In this document: positions 23,987 to 31,666 of the stretch, piece by piece
How the letters are laid out: every line of letters begins with the position of its first letter
Numbering within the stretch: position 1 is the first letter of the stretch
Assembly: GCA_002839645.1 (NCBI GenBank)
Contig: PGYL01000015.1
Span: 1-45,024 of the forward strand
Reading direction: 5' to 3'
Source: Methanomicrobiales archaeon HGW-Methanomicrobiales-2
GTDB lineage: Archaea > Halobacteriota > Methanomicrobia > Methanomicrobiales > Methanoculleaceae
Length of the DNA stretch: 45,024 nucleotides
Made by a program: the position numbers and the translations under genes
The notes under the pieces: generated by a model
Seen by the model: the letters and a program-made list of their open reading frames with translations, nothing else
Database searches by the model: none
Told to the model about the DNA's origin: nothing

Positions 23987-25357
23987 ATGGAGCGGGAGTA
24001 CGATGTCGTCGTCATCGGGACCGGGGTCGCCGGTTCCGACATCGCCTGGCACTGCAGGAAAGCCGGAATGCAGGTGGCGATCGCCGATTGCCGGGATTAC
24101 GGGGGGACGTGCGCCCTCCGGGGCTGCGTCCCGAAGAAGGTGCTTGCCGGTGCCGCCGCGGCGGTGGCCCGCGTCCGTGACCAGCAGGGGAACGGTATCC
24201 GGGGGGAGGTCGCGATCGACTGGCCCCGGCTGGTCGCCTTCGAGCGCACGTTCACCGACCCCGTCCCGCAGCGGAGGGAGGGAGGCTTCCGGAAGGCGGG
24301 CATCCACACCTACCATGGGCTCGCCCGCTTTGTCGGCCCGGACCGGGTGGCGATCGGCGACGACACGCTCACGGCCCGGCAGATCGTGATCGCCGCCGGT
24401 GCGCACCCCCGCCCCCTGGACGTCCCGGGAGCGGACCTCATGACATCGAGCGACGATTTTTTCTACATCGAGGCGCTCCCGGAACGGATTGTCTTCGTCG
24501 GTGGAGGCTACATATCGTTCGAGTTCGCCCACGTGGCCGCCGCGGCGGGGTCGGCGGTGACCATCCTCCAGCGGAGCGGGCGGGTACTCTCAGGATTCGA
24601 CCCTGATATTGTTGACCGGCTGGTGCTGGCGTCGGAGGAGATCGGGATCGACGTGCAGGTGAACATGCCGCTTCTCTCGGTCGAGAGGAACGCCGCCGGC
24701 CTCCGGGTGCGGGCCGGGAGGGAGGGGGAGGCGAAGACCTTCGATGCCGATATGATCGTCCATGGTGCCGGCAGGGTCCCCGCAATCGAGGATCTCGACC
24801 TTGCGGCCGGGAACGTCGAGACCAACGGGCGGGGAATCGCGGTCGACAACCATCTCCGGAGCGTCTCGAACCCCGCTGTCTACGTCGCCGGGGACGCGAA
24901 TCCGACGACCCCGCAGTTGACGCCGGTGGCGGTGGTGGACGCCCACATCGTCGTCGACAACATCCTGGGCGGGAACGCACGGGTCGCGGACTACTCCGTC
25001 GTGCCGAGCGCTGTCTTCACGACGCCTCCCCTCGCGTCCGTCGGGCTAACGGAAGAGGCGGCGAAGAAGAAGGGGATCCCGTATGTCGTCAACGCCGGTG
25101 ACCTGTCGGGGCGCTTGACGAACCGGAGCATCGGTCAGAGGCACGTCGGCTACAAACTCCTCCTCGACGGCGACTCCCACCGGATCCTTGGGGCCCATCT
25201 CATCGGGCCTCACGTCGAGGAGGTGATCAACATCTTCGCCCTCGCGATCAGGCACAACCTGACGGCGGACGACCTGACGCTGGACGCGATCCCGTGGGCA
25301 TACCCGAGCAGCACCTACGACATCATCCACATGGTCCATCCGTTGACGCGGAAATGA
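23987..25357 (+). CDS. Pyridine nucleotide-disulfide oxidoreductase, glutathione reductase-like fold
   Basis: This 456-residue FAD/NAD(P)H enzyme has an N-terminal FAD site VVVIGTGVAGSDIAWHC, a redox disulfide Cys42-Cys47 (GGTCALRGCVPKK), a second dinucleotide site IVFVGGGYISFEFAHVA, the FAD motif VYVAGDAN, and a C-terminal dimer domain (TTPPLASVGLTEEAA, GAHLIGPHVEEVIN). It would usually be called dihydrolipoyl dehydrogenase. The C-terminal His/Glu dyad (HPxxxE) of glutathione reductase and lipoamide dehydrogenase is replaced by YPSSTY, with Tyr at both 439 and 444, so a different substrate or mechanism is likely. No 2-oxoacid dehydrogenase genes are nearby. Confidence 0.9.
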   Translation: MEREYDVVVIGTGVAGSDIAWHCRKAGMQVAIADCRDYGGTCALRGCVPKKVLAGAAAAVARVRDQQGNGIRGEVAIDWPRLVAFERTFTDPVPQRREGGFRKAGIHTYHGLARFVGPDRVAIGDDTLTARQIVIAAGAHPRPLDVPGADLMTSSDDFFYIEALPERIVFVGGGYISFEFAHVAAAAGSAVTILQRSGRVLSGFDPDIVDRLVLASEEIGIDVQVNMPLLSVERNAAGLRVRAGREGEAKTFDADMIVHGAGRVPAIEDLDLAAGNVETNGRGIAVDNHLRSVSNPAVYVAGDANPTTPQLTPVAVVDAHIVVDNILGGNARVADYSVVPSAVFTTPPLASVGLTEEAAKKKGIPYVVNAGDLSGRLTNRSIGQRHVGYKLLLDGDSHRILGAHLIGPHVEEVINIFALAIRHNLTADDLTLDAIPWAYPSSTYDIIHMVHPLTRK

Positions 25358-25953
25358 GGTTAACTGGAAGGTGATGCGAAAAGGCTAGGTGGTAGACACC
25401 CCGTTCCAGAAAGAAAGGGTCCTTGTACTTCTGGGCTCATGGCAGGTGCGGTTGTGACTGCCGAAACGACCGAAATATGAGGGAACTCGGTACACTGGAC
25501 CGTGGGGATATCGCCACGCGGGGAGGGGCTGACGGGGAGTGCGAGCGTAGCGAGCATGAGAAACCTGGAGGGTTTCGAGGGGGGAGCATCCCCCCTCCCC
25601 TGTCTCTACCCCGTACGGTTCTACCTGTGACCCCACCCCACCCCGCCCGGCCTCCGGCCTCCTCCCCCGCCCCTGAGGGGCGGGGGCAGTGCGTGGCGAT
25701 AAACGACGCGTGCCCCGAAGGGGCAGGCAGAGTTCGAGCACCGTCAGGTGCGCAGTCCTGTGGAAAGCCGTGCATGAGTTGTGACTGATCGGAGGGGACA
25801 GGAACCCGAACATCGGAGGGTGCGCAGTCCCCACGGTCCGGTGTAACGGGTTCTCCTATAGTTCTAGCCACTTCGGCTGTTGCAATCGCAGGTAGGTGGT
25901 GATCGAAATGCTATCGACTGCTAACGCTTCCGCTGCTCGATACAAACAGTGAT
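25358..25953. other. Non-coding, hairpin-rich stretch, possibly an IS1341-type remnant
   Basis: These 600 bases contain no convincing gene, though short frames exist on both strands. They hold perfect inverted repeats at 25501-25518 (CGTGG/CCACG), 25561-25575 (AAACC/GGTTT), 25577-25597 (eight pairs, loop AGCAT), 25664-25686 (ten pairs, loop TGA), 25711-25725 (six pairs, loop GAA) and 25738-25751 (GCACC/GGTGC). A further small hairpin AGCC-ACTTC-GGCT is at 25866-25878. One frame contains MRELGTLDRGDIATRGG, weakly like the end of some TnpB proteins, and 25851-25869 (TCTCC, then TTCTAGCCA) weakly resembles the right end of the intact tnpB element. Confidence 0.45.
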
Positions 25954-25987
25954 TAAAAAAAGATAGCACCGGGGCTGCTCACCCCGG
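25954..25987 (-). terminator. Intrinsic-type terminator of the ech operon
   Basis: On the reverse strand, CCGGGG-TGAGCAG-CCCCGG (25969-25987) is a perfect six-pair stem followed by TGCTATC and seven T residues. It begins eight bases after the echF stop codon. Confidence 0.75.
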
Positions 25988-25994
25988 CCTCCCT

Positions 25995-26393
25995 TCACGC
26001 GCTCTCGCCCGCGCTCTCTTCCTTCGGTTTCTTCTCGGGCTTTTCGGGTTTCACGTAGGTGATGGTGTGGTGCTCCACCACATGCTCCACCACCGGTGGG
26101 AGGTAGTCCCGCTCCATCGTGAGGCTCCCGAACGGGCAGCCCTCGACGCAGTCGCCGCAGGCGACGCACCGCATGCGGTTGATCTCCCAGACCTTCTCCT
26201 CCTTCTCGATGCGGATCGCCTCGCACGGGCACCGCCGCGAGCAGAGGCCGCAGGAGCGGCAGGTTGCCGGGTCGAAGGCGATGTGCCCCCGGGTGAGGGC
26301 GCTCGTCCGCGCCGGGACCACTGGATACTGCCGGGTGGCCGGTCCCCCTGCAAGGTTCCGGAGGACGGTTTTTGTCATCGCAAAGAATCCCAT
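25995..26393 (-). CDS. echF: Energy-converting hydrogenase, ferredoxin subunit EchF
   Basis: This 132-residue polyferredoxin subunit carries electrons between the hydrogenase small subunit and soluble ferredoxin. Two [4Fe-4S] motifs are present: CRSCGLCSRRCPCEA and CVACGDCVEGCPFGS. The rest is an N-terminal membrane-facing stretch and a C-terminal Lys/Glu/Pro-rich tail (KPEKPEKKPKEES) that is probably disordered. The start at 26393 has GGTGA about six bases upstream and is six bases from the echE stop. It is the last gene of the ech operon, followed by a strong terminator. Confidence 0.93.
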   Translation of the reverse strand: MGFFAMTKTVLRNLAGGPATRQYPVVPARTSALTRGHIAFDPATCRSCGLCSRRCPCEAIRIEKEEKVWEINRMRCVACGDCVEGCPFGSLTMERDYLPPVVEHVVEHHTITYVKPEKPEKKPKEESAGESA

Positions 26394-26399
26394 GCCGTC

Positions 26400-27479
26400 T
26401 CACCTCTCCGTGCAGCTGATGCAGGGGTCGATCGAGAGGACGACGACCGGGACGTCGGCGAGCTGGGCGTTCGGGAGCATCTTCACCAGTATCGGGATGT
26501 TCGCGAGTGTCGGCGTCCTGATCCGGGCTCTGGTGAGGTGCTTCGTGCCGTTGCCTCGCAGGTAGTGGATGACCTCGCCCCGCGGCTGCTCCACGCGGGA
26601 GAAGTACTCGCCGTCCGGCGTTCCCTTCACCTTCACGTCGAGGGGTCCTTCGGGGATCTGGTCGATCGCGCGCCGGATCAGGTCGATGGAGGCATAGACC
26701 TCCTTGACCCGGACGGCGCATCGGGCGTAGCAGTCCCCGGTCGTCTCGACGACCGGTTTGAAGCCGAGGTCCCCGTAGGCGGCGTAGCCGGTCTCCCGGT
26801 GGTCCATCGCGACCCCGCTTGCTCTCGCGGTCGGGCCGACGGCCCCGAGGGCGTAGGCCTCGTCCTTCCCGACGACGCCGAGGCCCTGGAGGCGGTACTT
26901 CACCGTATCGTCGTTCAAGAAGACGTCACCGAGGTCCCGGCACTGTTCCTCGAAGGGGTCGAGCGCGCGGTGCATCTCCGCGAGCTTCTCGGCCCCGATG
27001 TCGCGCCTGACCCCGCCGACCTTGCAGGTGCCCTGGATGACCCGTCCTCCGCTGGTGTCCTCGAGCACGTCGAGCACGCTCTCCCGGAGGCGCCAGGACC
27101 GCATGAAGAGGTTCTCAAAGCCCATCCCGTCCGCAAAGAGGCCGAGCCAGAGGAGGTGGGAGTGGAGACGCGAGCATTCCGACCAGATCGTTCGGAGGTA
27201 GTGCGCCCGGTCGGGGACCTCGATCTTCATGATCTCCTCGATGCCCTGGCTGTAGCAGACCGCGTGCATGAAACTGCAGATCCCGCAGATCCTCTCTGCC
27301 ACGTAGACATACTCCGTGAACTCGCGCTTCTCGATCAGCCGCTCAAGCCCGCGGTGGATGTAGCCGATGGAGGGGATCGCCTCCACCACGGTCTCGTCCT
27401 CGAGGACAAGGTCGAGGTGAATCGGTTCCGGCAGCACCGGGTGCTGCGGCCCGAACGGGATGACTATGCGTTTCGACAT
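26400..27479 (-). CDS. echE: Energy-converting hydrogenase large ([NiFe]) subunit EchE
   Basis: This 359-residue catalytic subunit is homologous to NuoD and to group 4 [NiFe] hydrogenase large subunits. Both nickel-binding Cys pairs are present: Cys65/Cys68 in ERICGICSFMH and Cys353/Cys356 in the final DPCISCTER, so it is a true hydrogenase. The protein ends three residues after the last Cys, so no protease-removed C-terminal extension is apparent. Its start lies inside the end of echD (16-base overlap), with GGGGGTG four bases upstream. The complex reduces ferredoxin with H2 at the expense of the ion gradient. Confidence 0.96.
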   Translation of the reverse strand: MSKRIVIPFGPQHPVLPEPIHLDLVLEDETVVEAIPSIGYIHRGLERLIEKREFTEYVYVAERICGICSFMHAVCYSQGIEEIMKIEVPDRAHYLRTIWSECSRLHSHLLWLGLFADGMGFENLFMRSWRLRESVLDVLEDTSGGRVIQGTCKVGGVRRDIGAEKLAEMHRALDPFEEQCRDLGDVFLNDDTVKYRLQGLGVVGKDEAYALGAVGPTARASGVAMDHRETGYAAYGDLGFKPVVETTGDCYARCAVRVKEVYASIDLIRRAIDQIPEGPLDVKVKGTPDGEYFSRVEQPRGEVIHYLRGNGTKHLTRARIRTPTLANIPILVKMLPNAQLADVPVVVLSIDPCISCTER

Positions 27480-27844
27480 TGGTCACCCCCTCTTCTCGTG
27501 ACGCTGAACGGATACTTCTCCGCCGTCTTGATGAACGTTCCTTTGAAATCGATGTTGATCCCGGTGACCGGGATCCCGAAGAGGTCGTGCATCTCGTTCT
27601 CGTAGACGAACGCCCCCCAGTAGATGCCGGAGATGCTCGGGACTTCCGTCTCCGGCCCCACCGTCAGGCGGAGGTTCCGGTACTGGTAATCCTTGTCGAA
27701 CGAGTAATTAACCTCGTAAGCCCCGCCGATGTCCGTGCACCCGATCTGGACCAGGCGGTATCCACCGGCCTGGAGCCCTTCGACCTCGCGCGTAAGGTCT
27801 TCCAGCGCGACGCCGATAGTAGTCTGCTCTTCGTTAACTGTCAT
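27464..27844 (-). CDS. echD: Energy-converting hydrogenase subunit EchD (NuoC-like)
   Basis: This 126-residue cytoplasmic subunit is homologous to the 30-kDa NuoC subunit. The NuoC-like motif is SGIYWGAFVYENEMHDLFGIPV, read here as YWGAF and ENEMHDLFGI. The N-terminal half is variable, as is usual in EchD. The start ATG overlaps the echC stop (ATGA), and the stop lies inside echE, so translation of the three genes is coupled. It probably connects the small and large subunits of the hydrogenase module. Confidence 0.92.
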   Translation of the reverse strand: MTVNEEQTTIGVALEDLTREVEGLQAGGYRLVQIGCTDIGGAYEVNYSFDKDYQYRNLRLTVGPETEVPSISGIYWGAFVYENEMHDLFGIPVTGINIDFKGTFIKTAEKYPFSVTRRGGDQCRNA

Positions 27845-28332
27845 GTGCTCTCACCTGCCTCTGCCGCCTGCCGCGCTGCTTCTTTTGCCTGCGCGTTTCC
27901 GGTCATCTTCGCCCGTTTCTCCTCGAGGATCGAAAGCGCCGCAACAACACCGTCGATGATCATCTCCGGCCGCGCCGCGCATCCCGGGACATAGACATCG
28001 ACGGGGATAATCTTGTCGACACCGCCTGCGATGTTGTAGCACTCCCGGAATATGCCGCCGGTTGCGGCGCAGATGCCTATCGCAACGACGACCTTCGGTT
28101 CCGGCATCTGCTCGTAGAGGTTCCTGACCACCGCCCGGTTCAGCTCGTTGATCCCGCCCGTGATCATCAGGATATCCGCGTGCTTCGGGTTTCCGGTGTT
28201 GATGATGCCGAACCGCTCCACGTCGTAGAGCGGTGTCAGGCAGGCAAGCACCTCGATATCGCACCCGTTGCAGCTGGACGCATCATAGTGAAGGATCCAG
28301 GGTGATCTCTTCAGGTATGCCATGGTACTCAT
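27841..28332 (-). CDS. echC: Energy-converting hydrogenase small subunit EchC (NuoB-like)
   Basis: This 163-residue subunit carries the proximal [4Fe-4S] cluster: Cys in SSCNGCDIEVL, GICAATGGIF and VPGCAARPE, the NuoB-type ligand set. The start at 28332 forms an ATGA overlap with the echB stop; an in-frame ATG nine bases on (28323) is the alternative. A charged C-terminal tail (KRAKMTGNAQAKEAARQ) extends beyond the core. It transfers electrons between the [NiFe] site in EchE and the clusters of EchF. Confidence 0.95.
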   Translation of the reverse strand: MSTMAYLKRSPWILHYDASSCNGCDIEVLACLTPLYDVERFGIINTGNPKHADILMITGGINELNRAVVRNLYEQMPEPKVVVAIGICAATGGIFRECYNIAGGVDKIIPVDVYVPGCAARPEMIIDGVVAALSILEEKRAKMTGNAQAKEAARQAAEAGEST

Positions 28333-29195
28333 ACACCCCCTAGCATCATATAGGAGAGGATCGCCAGGTTCGCGAGGGCAAGAACTGCTGCAAGCCACCC
28401 ACTCTTCAGTACAGCCTGCCACCGAACCCGTGCCGTGACGTTGTCGATGAATATCTCGGCTACGTAGGTGACCACGACTGCGGCAACTCCGATGATCGGG
28501 TTCCAGGCAAAGAAGAGGAAGATGAACCCGAGGAGGAAGACATTCTCGTACCAGTGGGCGATCTCGACCTGGGCGAGCGTTGAACCCGAGAACTCCGTCG
28601 TGATGCCCTTGACGATCTCCTGGTGCGCGTGGTGCGACGTCGAGATATCGAAAGGAGACTTCCGGAGTTTGATCGTCAGGATGGTGGCGAAGCCCAGGAA
28701 GACGCCGGGGAGGTAGAGGATGGCCGGTATGGTCGTGGTTGCGATATCGGCGACGTAGAAGCTGTTCGTAACCATGTAGAGCCCGACGGCCGCAAGGATG
28801 ACCATCGGCTCGTAGGCCATCAGTTGAATCAGTTCCCGCTCGGCCCCGATGTGGCTGTAGGGCGAGTGGACCGCGTAGGCCCCGAGCACCAGGAAGACAT
28901 GGGCAAGCGTGAAGGCGAAGACGATCAGTAAGAGGTCCCCTCCCGCGAAGAATAACGCGCCGGAGAGGGCGATGAAGATCAGGTAGGCGAGGACGTAGAA
29001 GTTCTGCGCCGTGGTGACGACGACGTTCTCCTTCTCGAAGAGTTTGCCGACGTCGTAGAATGGCTGCAGGAGCGGCGGTCCGACCCTCCCCTGCATCCGC
29101 GCGGTGATCCTTCGATCGATACCGGCGATGAGGCCGCCGGCGACGGGTGCGAGGATGAGGAAGAGGACTGCTCCGATGAGCCAGGTCCAGGTCAT
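28329..29195 (-). CDS. echB: Energy-converting hydrogenase membrane subunit EchB (NuoH-like)
   Basis: This 288-residue membrane subunit is homologous to NuoH. Family motifs are ITARMQGRVGPPLLQPFYD, LFEKENVV, SPYSHIGAERELIQLMAYEP and SPFDISTSHHAHQEIVKG, with about eight hydrophobic segments. The start at 29195 is preferred over 29219 because it forms an ATGA overlap with the echA stop and has GGGGGTG five bases upstream. It links the hydrogenase module to the ion-pumping arm. Confidence 0.95.
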   Translation of the reverse strand: MTWTWLIGAVLFLILAPVAGGLIAGIDRRITARMQGRVGPPLLQPFYDVGKLFEKENVVVTTAQNFYVLAYLIFIALSGALFFAGGDLLLIVFAFTLAHVFLVLGAYAVHSPYSHIGAERELIQLMAYEPMVILAAVGLYMVTNSFYVADIATTTIPAILYLPGVFLGFATILTIKLRKSPFDISTSHHAHQEIVKGITTEFSGSTLAQVEIAHWYENVFLLGFIFLFFAWNPIIGVAAVVVTYVAEIFIDNVTARVRWQAVLKSGWLAAVLALANLAILSYMMLGGV

Positions 29196-31096
29196 AAGGC
29201 CACCCCCGCAAGGACCCATGATGCAAGGATCAGGATGATGCAGACCACTGCTCCGGGGCGGAAGAGTCGCGCTTCGCCGAAGTATTCGGTGAGGTAGTAG
29301 TTCTGCGTCTGGACCTCCCGGGTCATCCCGAGGGACCCGGCGAAGTGCAGGTCCGGTGTCGAGGGCCTCCCGCCCATGTAGACCGGGAGGCGCTTTGCGC
29401 TCCTCTTAAAGAGGAGGAACGAGACCGGGAGGACCAGGAGCAGGGCCATCATCAGGAGCATGATGGCGACGTTCGCCTGTGGGAGGAGTGCCGTAACCCC
29501 GTAGATAGCAAGGACGTAGGGCTCAATCAGCGTCGAGGATATGACCGGGAAGAGGAGGACGGCTGCTATCACGAGGCCGGTGATGATGTAGAGGGGGGCC
29601 CAGGACTCTTCGAAGAATCCCTTCTCGACCCGTTCCTGGTTCCGGGTGACCGTGACGAGTTTGCCCATCCACTTCGCCCAGAAAAAGACGGTGACGGCGC
29701 TCCCGTAGGCGAGGATGGCGATGAAGACCAGGCCGAAGGGGACCTGGACGAATGCCTCGATCGCCGCCCACTTGGAGATCAGCATACCAAACGGCGCAAG
29801 GAACATGCCGGCAATCCCGATGAACATCATTACCGCCATCTTCGGCATCCGGACGATCAGGCCTTCCATATCCTCGATGTTGCGGCTTCCGGTCCGGTGC
29901 TCGATAGCCCCGGTCCCGAGGAAGAGGAGCGACTTCGCGACGGCGTGGAAGATGATCAGCAGGATGGCCGCCCAGACGAGCATGTAGGTTCCGACACCTG
30001 CACAGGCGGCTATCAGGCCGAGGTTGGCTATCGTCGAGTAGGCGAGGACCGATTTGGCGTCGCTCTGCGATATCGCGATCGCGGATGCGACGACGAAGGT
30101 CACGGCGCCGACAAGACCGACGGAGAACCCGGCGAATGTCCCGGCGAAGACCGGTGAGAACCGGACCAGGATGTAGACACCGGCCTTGACCATGGTGCTC
30201 GAGTGGAGCAGGGCCGAGACCGGGGTCGGGGCCACCATCGCCCCGAGGAGCCAGGAGGAGAAGGGCATCAGCGCAGCCTTCGTGATACCGGCAAACCCGA
30301 TCAGGACGGCCGGGATCAGGATGACGGCCGCGTCGGGAGAGGTGAGAACCCGGGCAAGATCGATGCCCCCGCTCGTCGGCTCGGTTGCGGCAAGGATGAT
30401 GAGCGCCACGACGAACGCGACCCCACCAAGGAGGTTCATCACCAGGGCGCGGAAGGCGTTCTTCGTCGCCTCCTCCGTCTCCGAGTAACCGATCAGCAGA
30501 AACGAGCTGATAGTGGTGACTTCCCAGAAGAAGAAGAGCCACATGAGGTTGTTGGAGAAGACCAGGCCGAACATCGCGGCGAGGAAGGCGAAGATGACGA
30601 AGAAGAACATCTTCTGCCGGTCGCGCACCTCCGGGTGGTGGTGGTGGTAGGTCTCCATGTACCTGACCGCGTATACGGCTATGAGACTCCCAATGAGCCC
30701 TACGATCAGGGCCATGATGATGGAGAACTGGTCAATGAAGAGGTTATGGACCGCGTGAAGGTTCTCCGGGAACGATATCTCAAGGTATACGACCAGCGCC
30801 GCCTGAATGACGGCCAGTGCGATTGCCAGGTAGTTCTTGAACTTTGCGCCCATGTAAACGATGAAGAGCGCCAGACCCATCTCGATGGCCACCATAACAA
30901 GGCCGGCCGCCTCCGAAGGCGCGGCGAAGTAGACCGCGCCCTCGAACGCATACTGGATAAGCAGGTATATGGATGCCCCGCCGATTGCCAGAGCGGAGAG
31001 GGCGACCACCGCGTAGCGCAATGTCGTCTGTTTCACAAACAATAAAAGACACGCGACGAGGATGGGGAATAGTATAAGAAAGAGCAGCGTCTGCAC
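29192..31096 (-). CDS. echA: Energy-converting hydrogenase membrane subunit EchA (NuoL/MrpA-like)
   Basis: This 634-residue antiporter-like membrane subunit has about sixteen hydrophobic segments. The conserved core is visible: LMWLFFFWEVTTISSFLLIGY with the Glu of the proton path, LMPFSSWLLGAMVAPTPVSALLHSSTMVKAG with Lys/His residues, and LLIIFHAVAKSLLFLGTGAIEH. The start is GTG at 31096 with GAGGGAC four bases upstream; a TATA box is at 31131-31140. It is the first gene of the six-gene echABCDEF operon and moves H+ or Na+ across the membrane. Confidence 0.95.
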   Translation of the reverse strand: MQTLLFLILFPILVACLLLFVKQTTLRYAVVALSALAIGGASIYLLIQYAFEGAVYFAAPSEAAGLVMVAIEMGLALFIVYMGAKFKNYLAIALAVIQAALVVYLEISFPENLHAVHNLFIDQFSIIMALIVGLIGSLIAVYAVRYMETYHHHHPEVRDRQKMFFFVIFAFLAAMFGLVFSNNLMWLFFFWEVTTISSFLLIGYSETEEATKNAFRALVMNLLGGVAFVVALIILAATEPTSGGIDLARVLTSPDAAVILIPAVLIGFAGITKAALMPFSSWLLGAMVAPTPVSALLHSSTMVKAGVYILVRFSPVFAGTFAGFSVGLVGAVTFVVASAIAISQSDAKSVLAYSTIANLGLIAACAGVGTYMLVWAAILLIIFHAVAKSLLFLGTGAIEHRTGSRNIEDMEGLIVRMPKMAVMMFIGIAGMFLAPFGMLISKWAAIEAFVQVPFGLVFIAILAYGSAVTVFFWAKWMGKLVTVTRNQERVEKGFFEESWAPLYIITGLVIAAVLLFPVISSTLIEPYVLAIYGVTALLPQANVAIMLLMMALLLVLPVSFLLFKRSAKRLPVYMGGRPSTPDLHFAGSLGMTREVQTQNYYLTEYFGEARLFRPGAVVCIILILASWVLAGVAL

Positions 31097-31130
31097 TAAA
31101 GTCCCTCGTAGGGTAACTATGCCTTACTTA

Positions 31131-31140
31131 CATAATTAAT
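31131..31140 (-). promoter_or_regulatory. TATA box of the ech operon
   Basis: The reverse strand reads ATTAATTATG about 35-45 bases before the GTG start, which predicts a leader of roughly 12 bases. Confidence 0.55.
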
Positions 31141-31252
31141 CATTCCAAATAGGCACCCGGGGGTATCGGCTGGCCCGTCCCGGCGCAGGCCGCGTTCCAA
31201 CGATGGAGGGCCGATTTCAGCTCATCCCTCTCCGGGAACCTGACGCGCGCCG

Positions 31253-31645
31253 CTAGCCATCTTTTCGCGGTATTACGCGCCGCACGCCCCCTCCGTGCTC
31301 TCCGGCGTCACCCCGGTAGCGCGGGATGAAGTGGATGTGAACGTGCATGATATTCTGTCCGGCGACCTCGCCAACATTGACGCCGATATTGTAGCCGTCG
31401 GGATGATGCGCACGCTCGGTCTTTGCCCTGCAGTCGTCGATGAGCCGGGCAAGCGCCATTCTTTCTTCGTCTGTCGTATCAAAATAACTCGCCACATGCC
31501 GGAACGGTATGACAAGCAGGTGGCCGGGGCTGACCGGGTGGATGTCGTAACGGGCATAGCAGAGATCGTTTGCCGCGACAATATCCTCCCGGGCCGGGTT
31601 GCAGAACGGGCATGGCATGGCCCCTGCTCTGCCGGCATCACTCAT
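31253..31645 (-). CDS. HIT-family hydrolase
   Basis: This 130-residue histidine-triad nucleotide hydrolase has the catalytic motif MHVHIHFIPR near residue 103, and N-terminal PCPFCNPAREDIVAAND with a zinc-binding CxxC. It belongs to the Fhit/HinT-like group that cleaves nucleoside phosphoramidates or dinucleoside polyphosphates. An internal ATG ten codons in (MPCPFC) is an alternative start. It is 21 bases downstream of the DUF362 gene and is the last gene of the rnc operon. Confidence 0.92.
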   Translation of the reverse strand: MSDAGRAGAMPCPFCNPAREDIVAANDLCYARYDIHPVSPGHLLVIPFRHVASYFDTTDEERMALARLIDDCRAKTERAHHPDGYNIGVNVGEVAGQNIMHVHIHFIPRYRGDAGEHGGGVRRVIPRKDG

Positions 31646-31666
31646 GAGCGTTTTGGCTTCGTCGCC

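Noticed and set aside
25385-25871. Several open frames of 120-150 codons on both strands in the hairpin array
   Set aside because: All are Pro/Arg/Gly-rich translations of GC hairpins; none has a start signal or family motif.
26067-27605. A 512-codon + strand frame opposite echE and echF
   Set aside because: It is the reverse of conserved hydrogenase genes; its product is an Asp/Val/Arg-rich text without domains.
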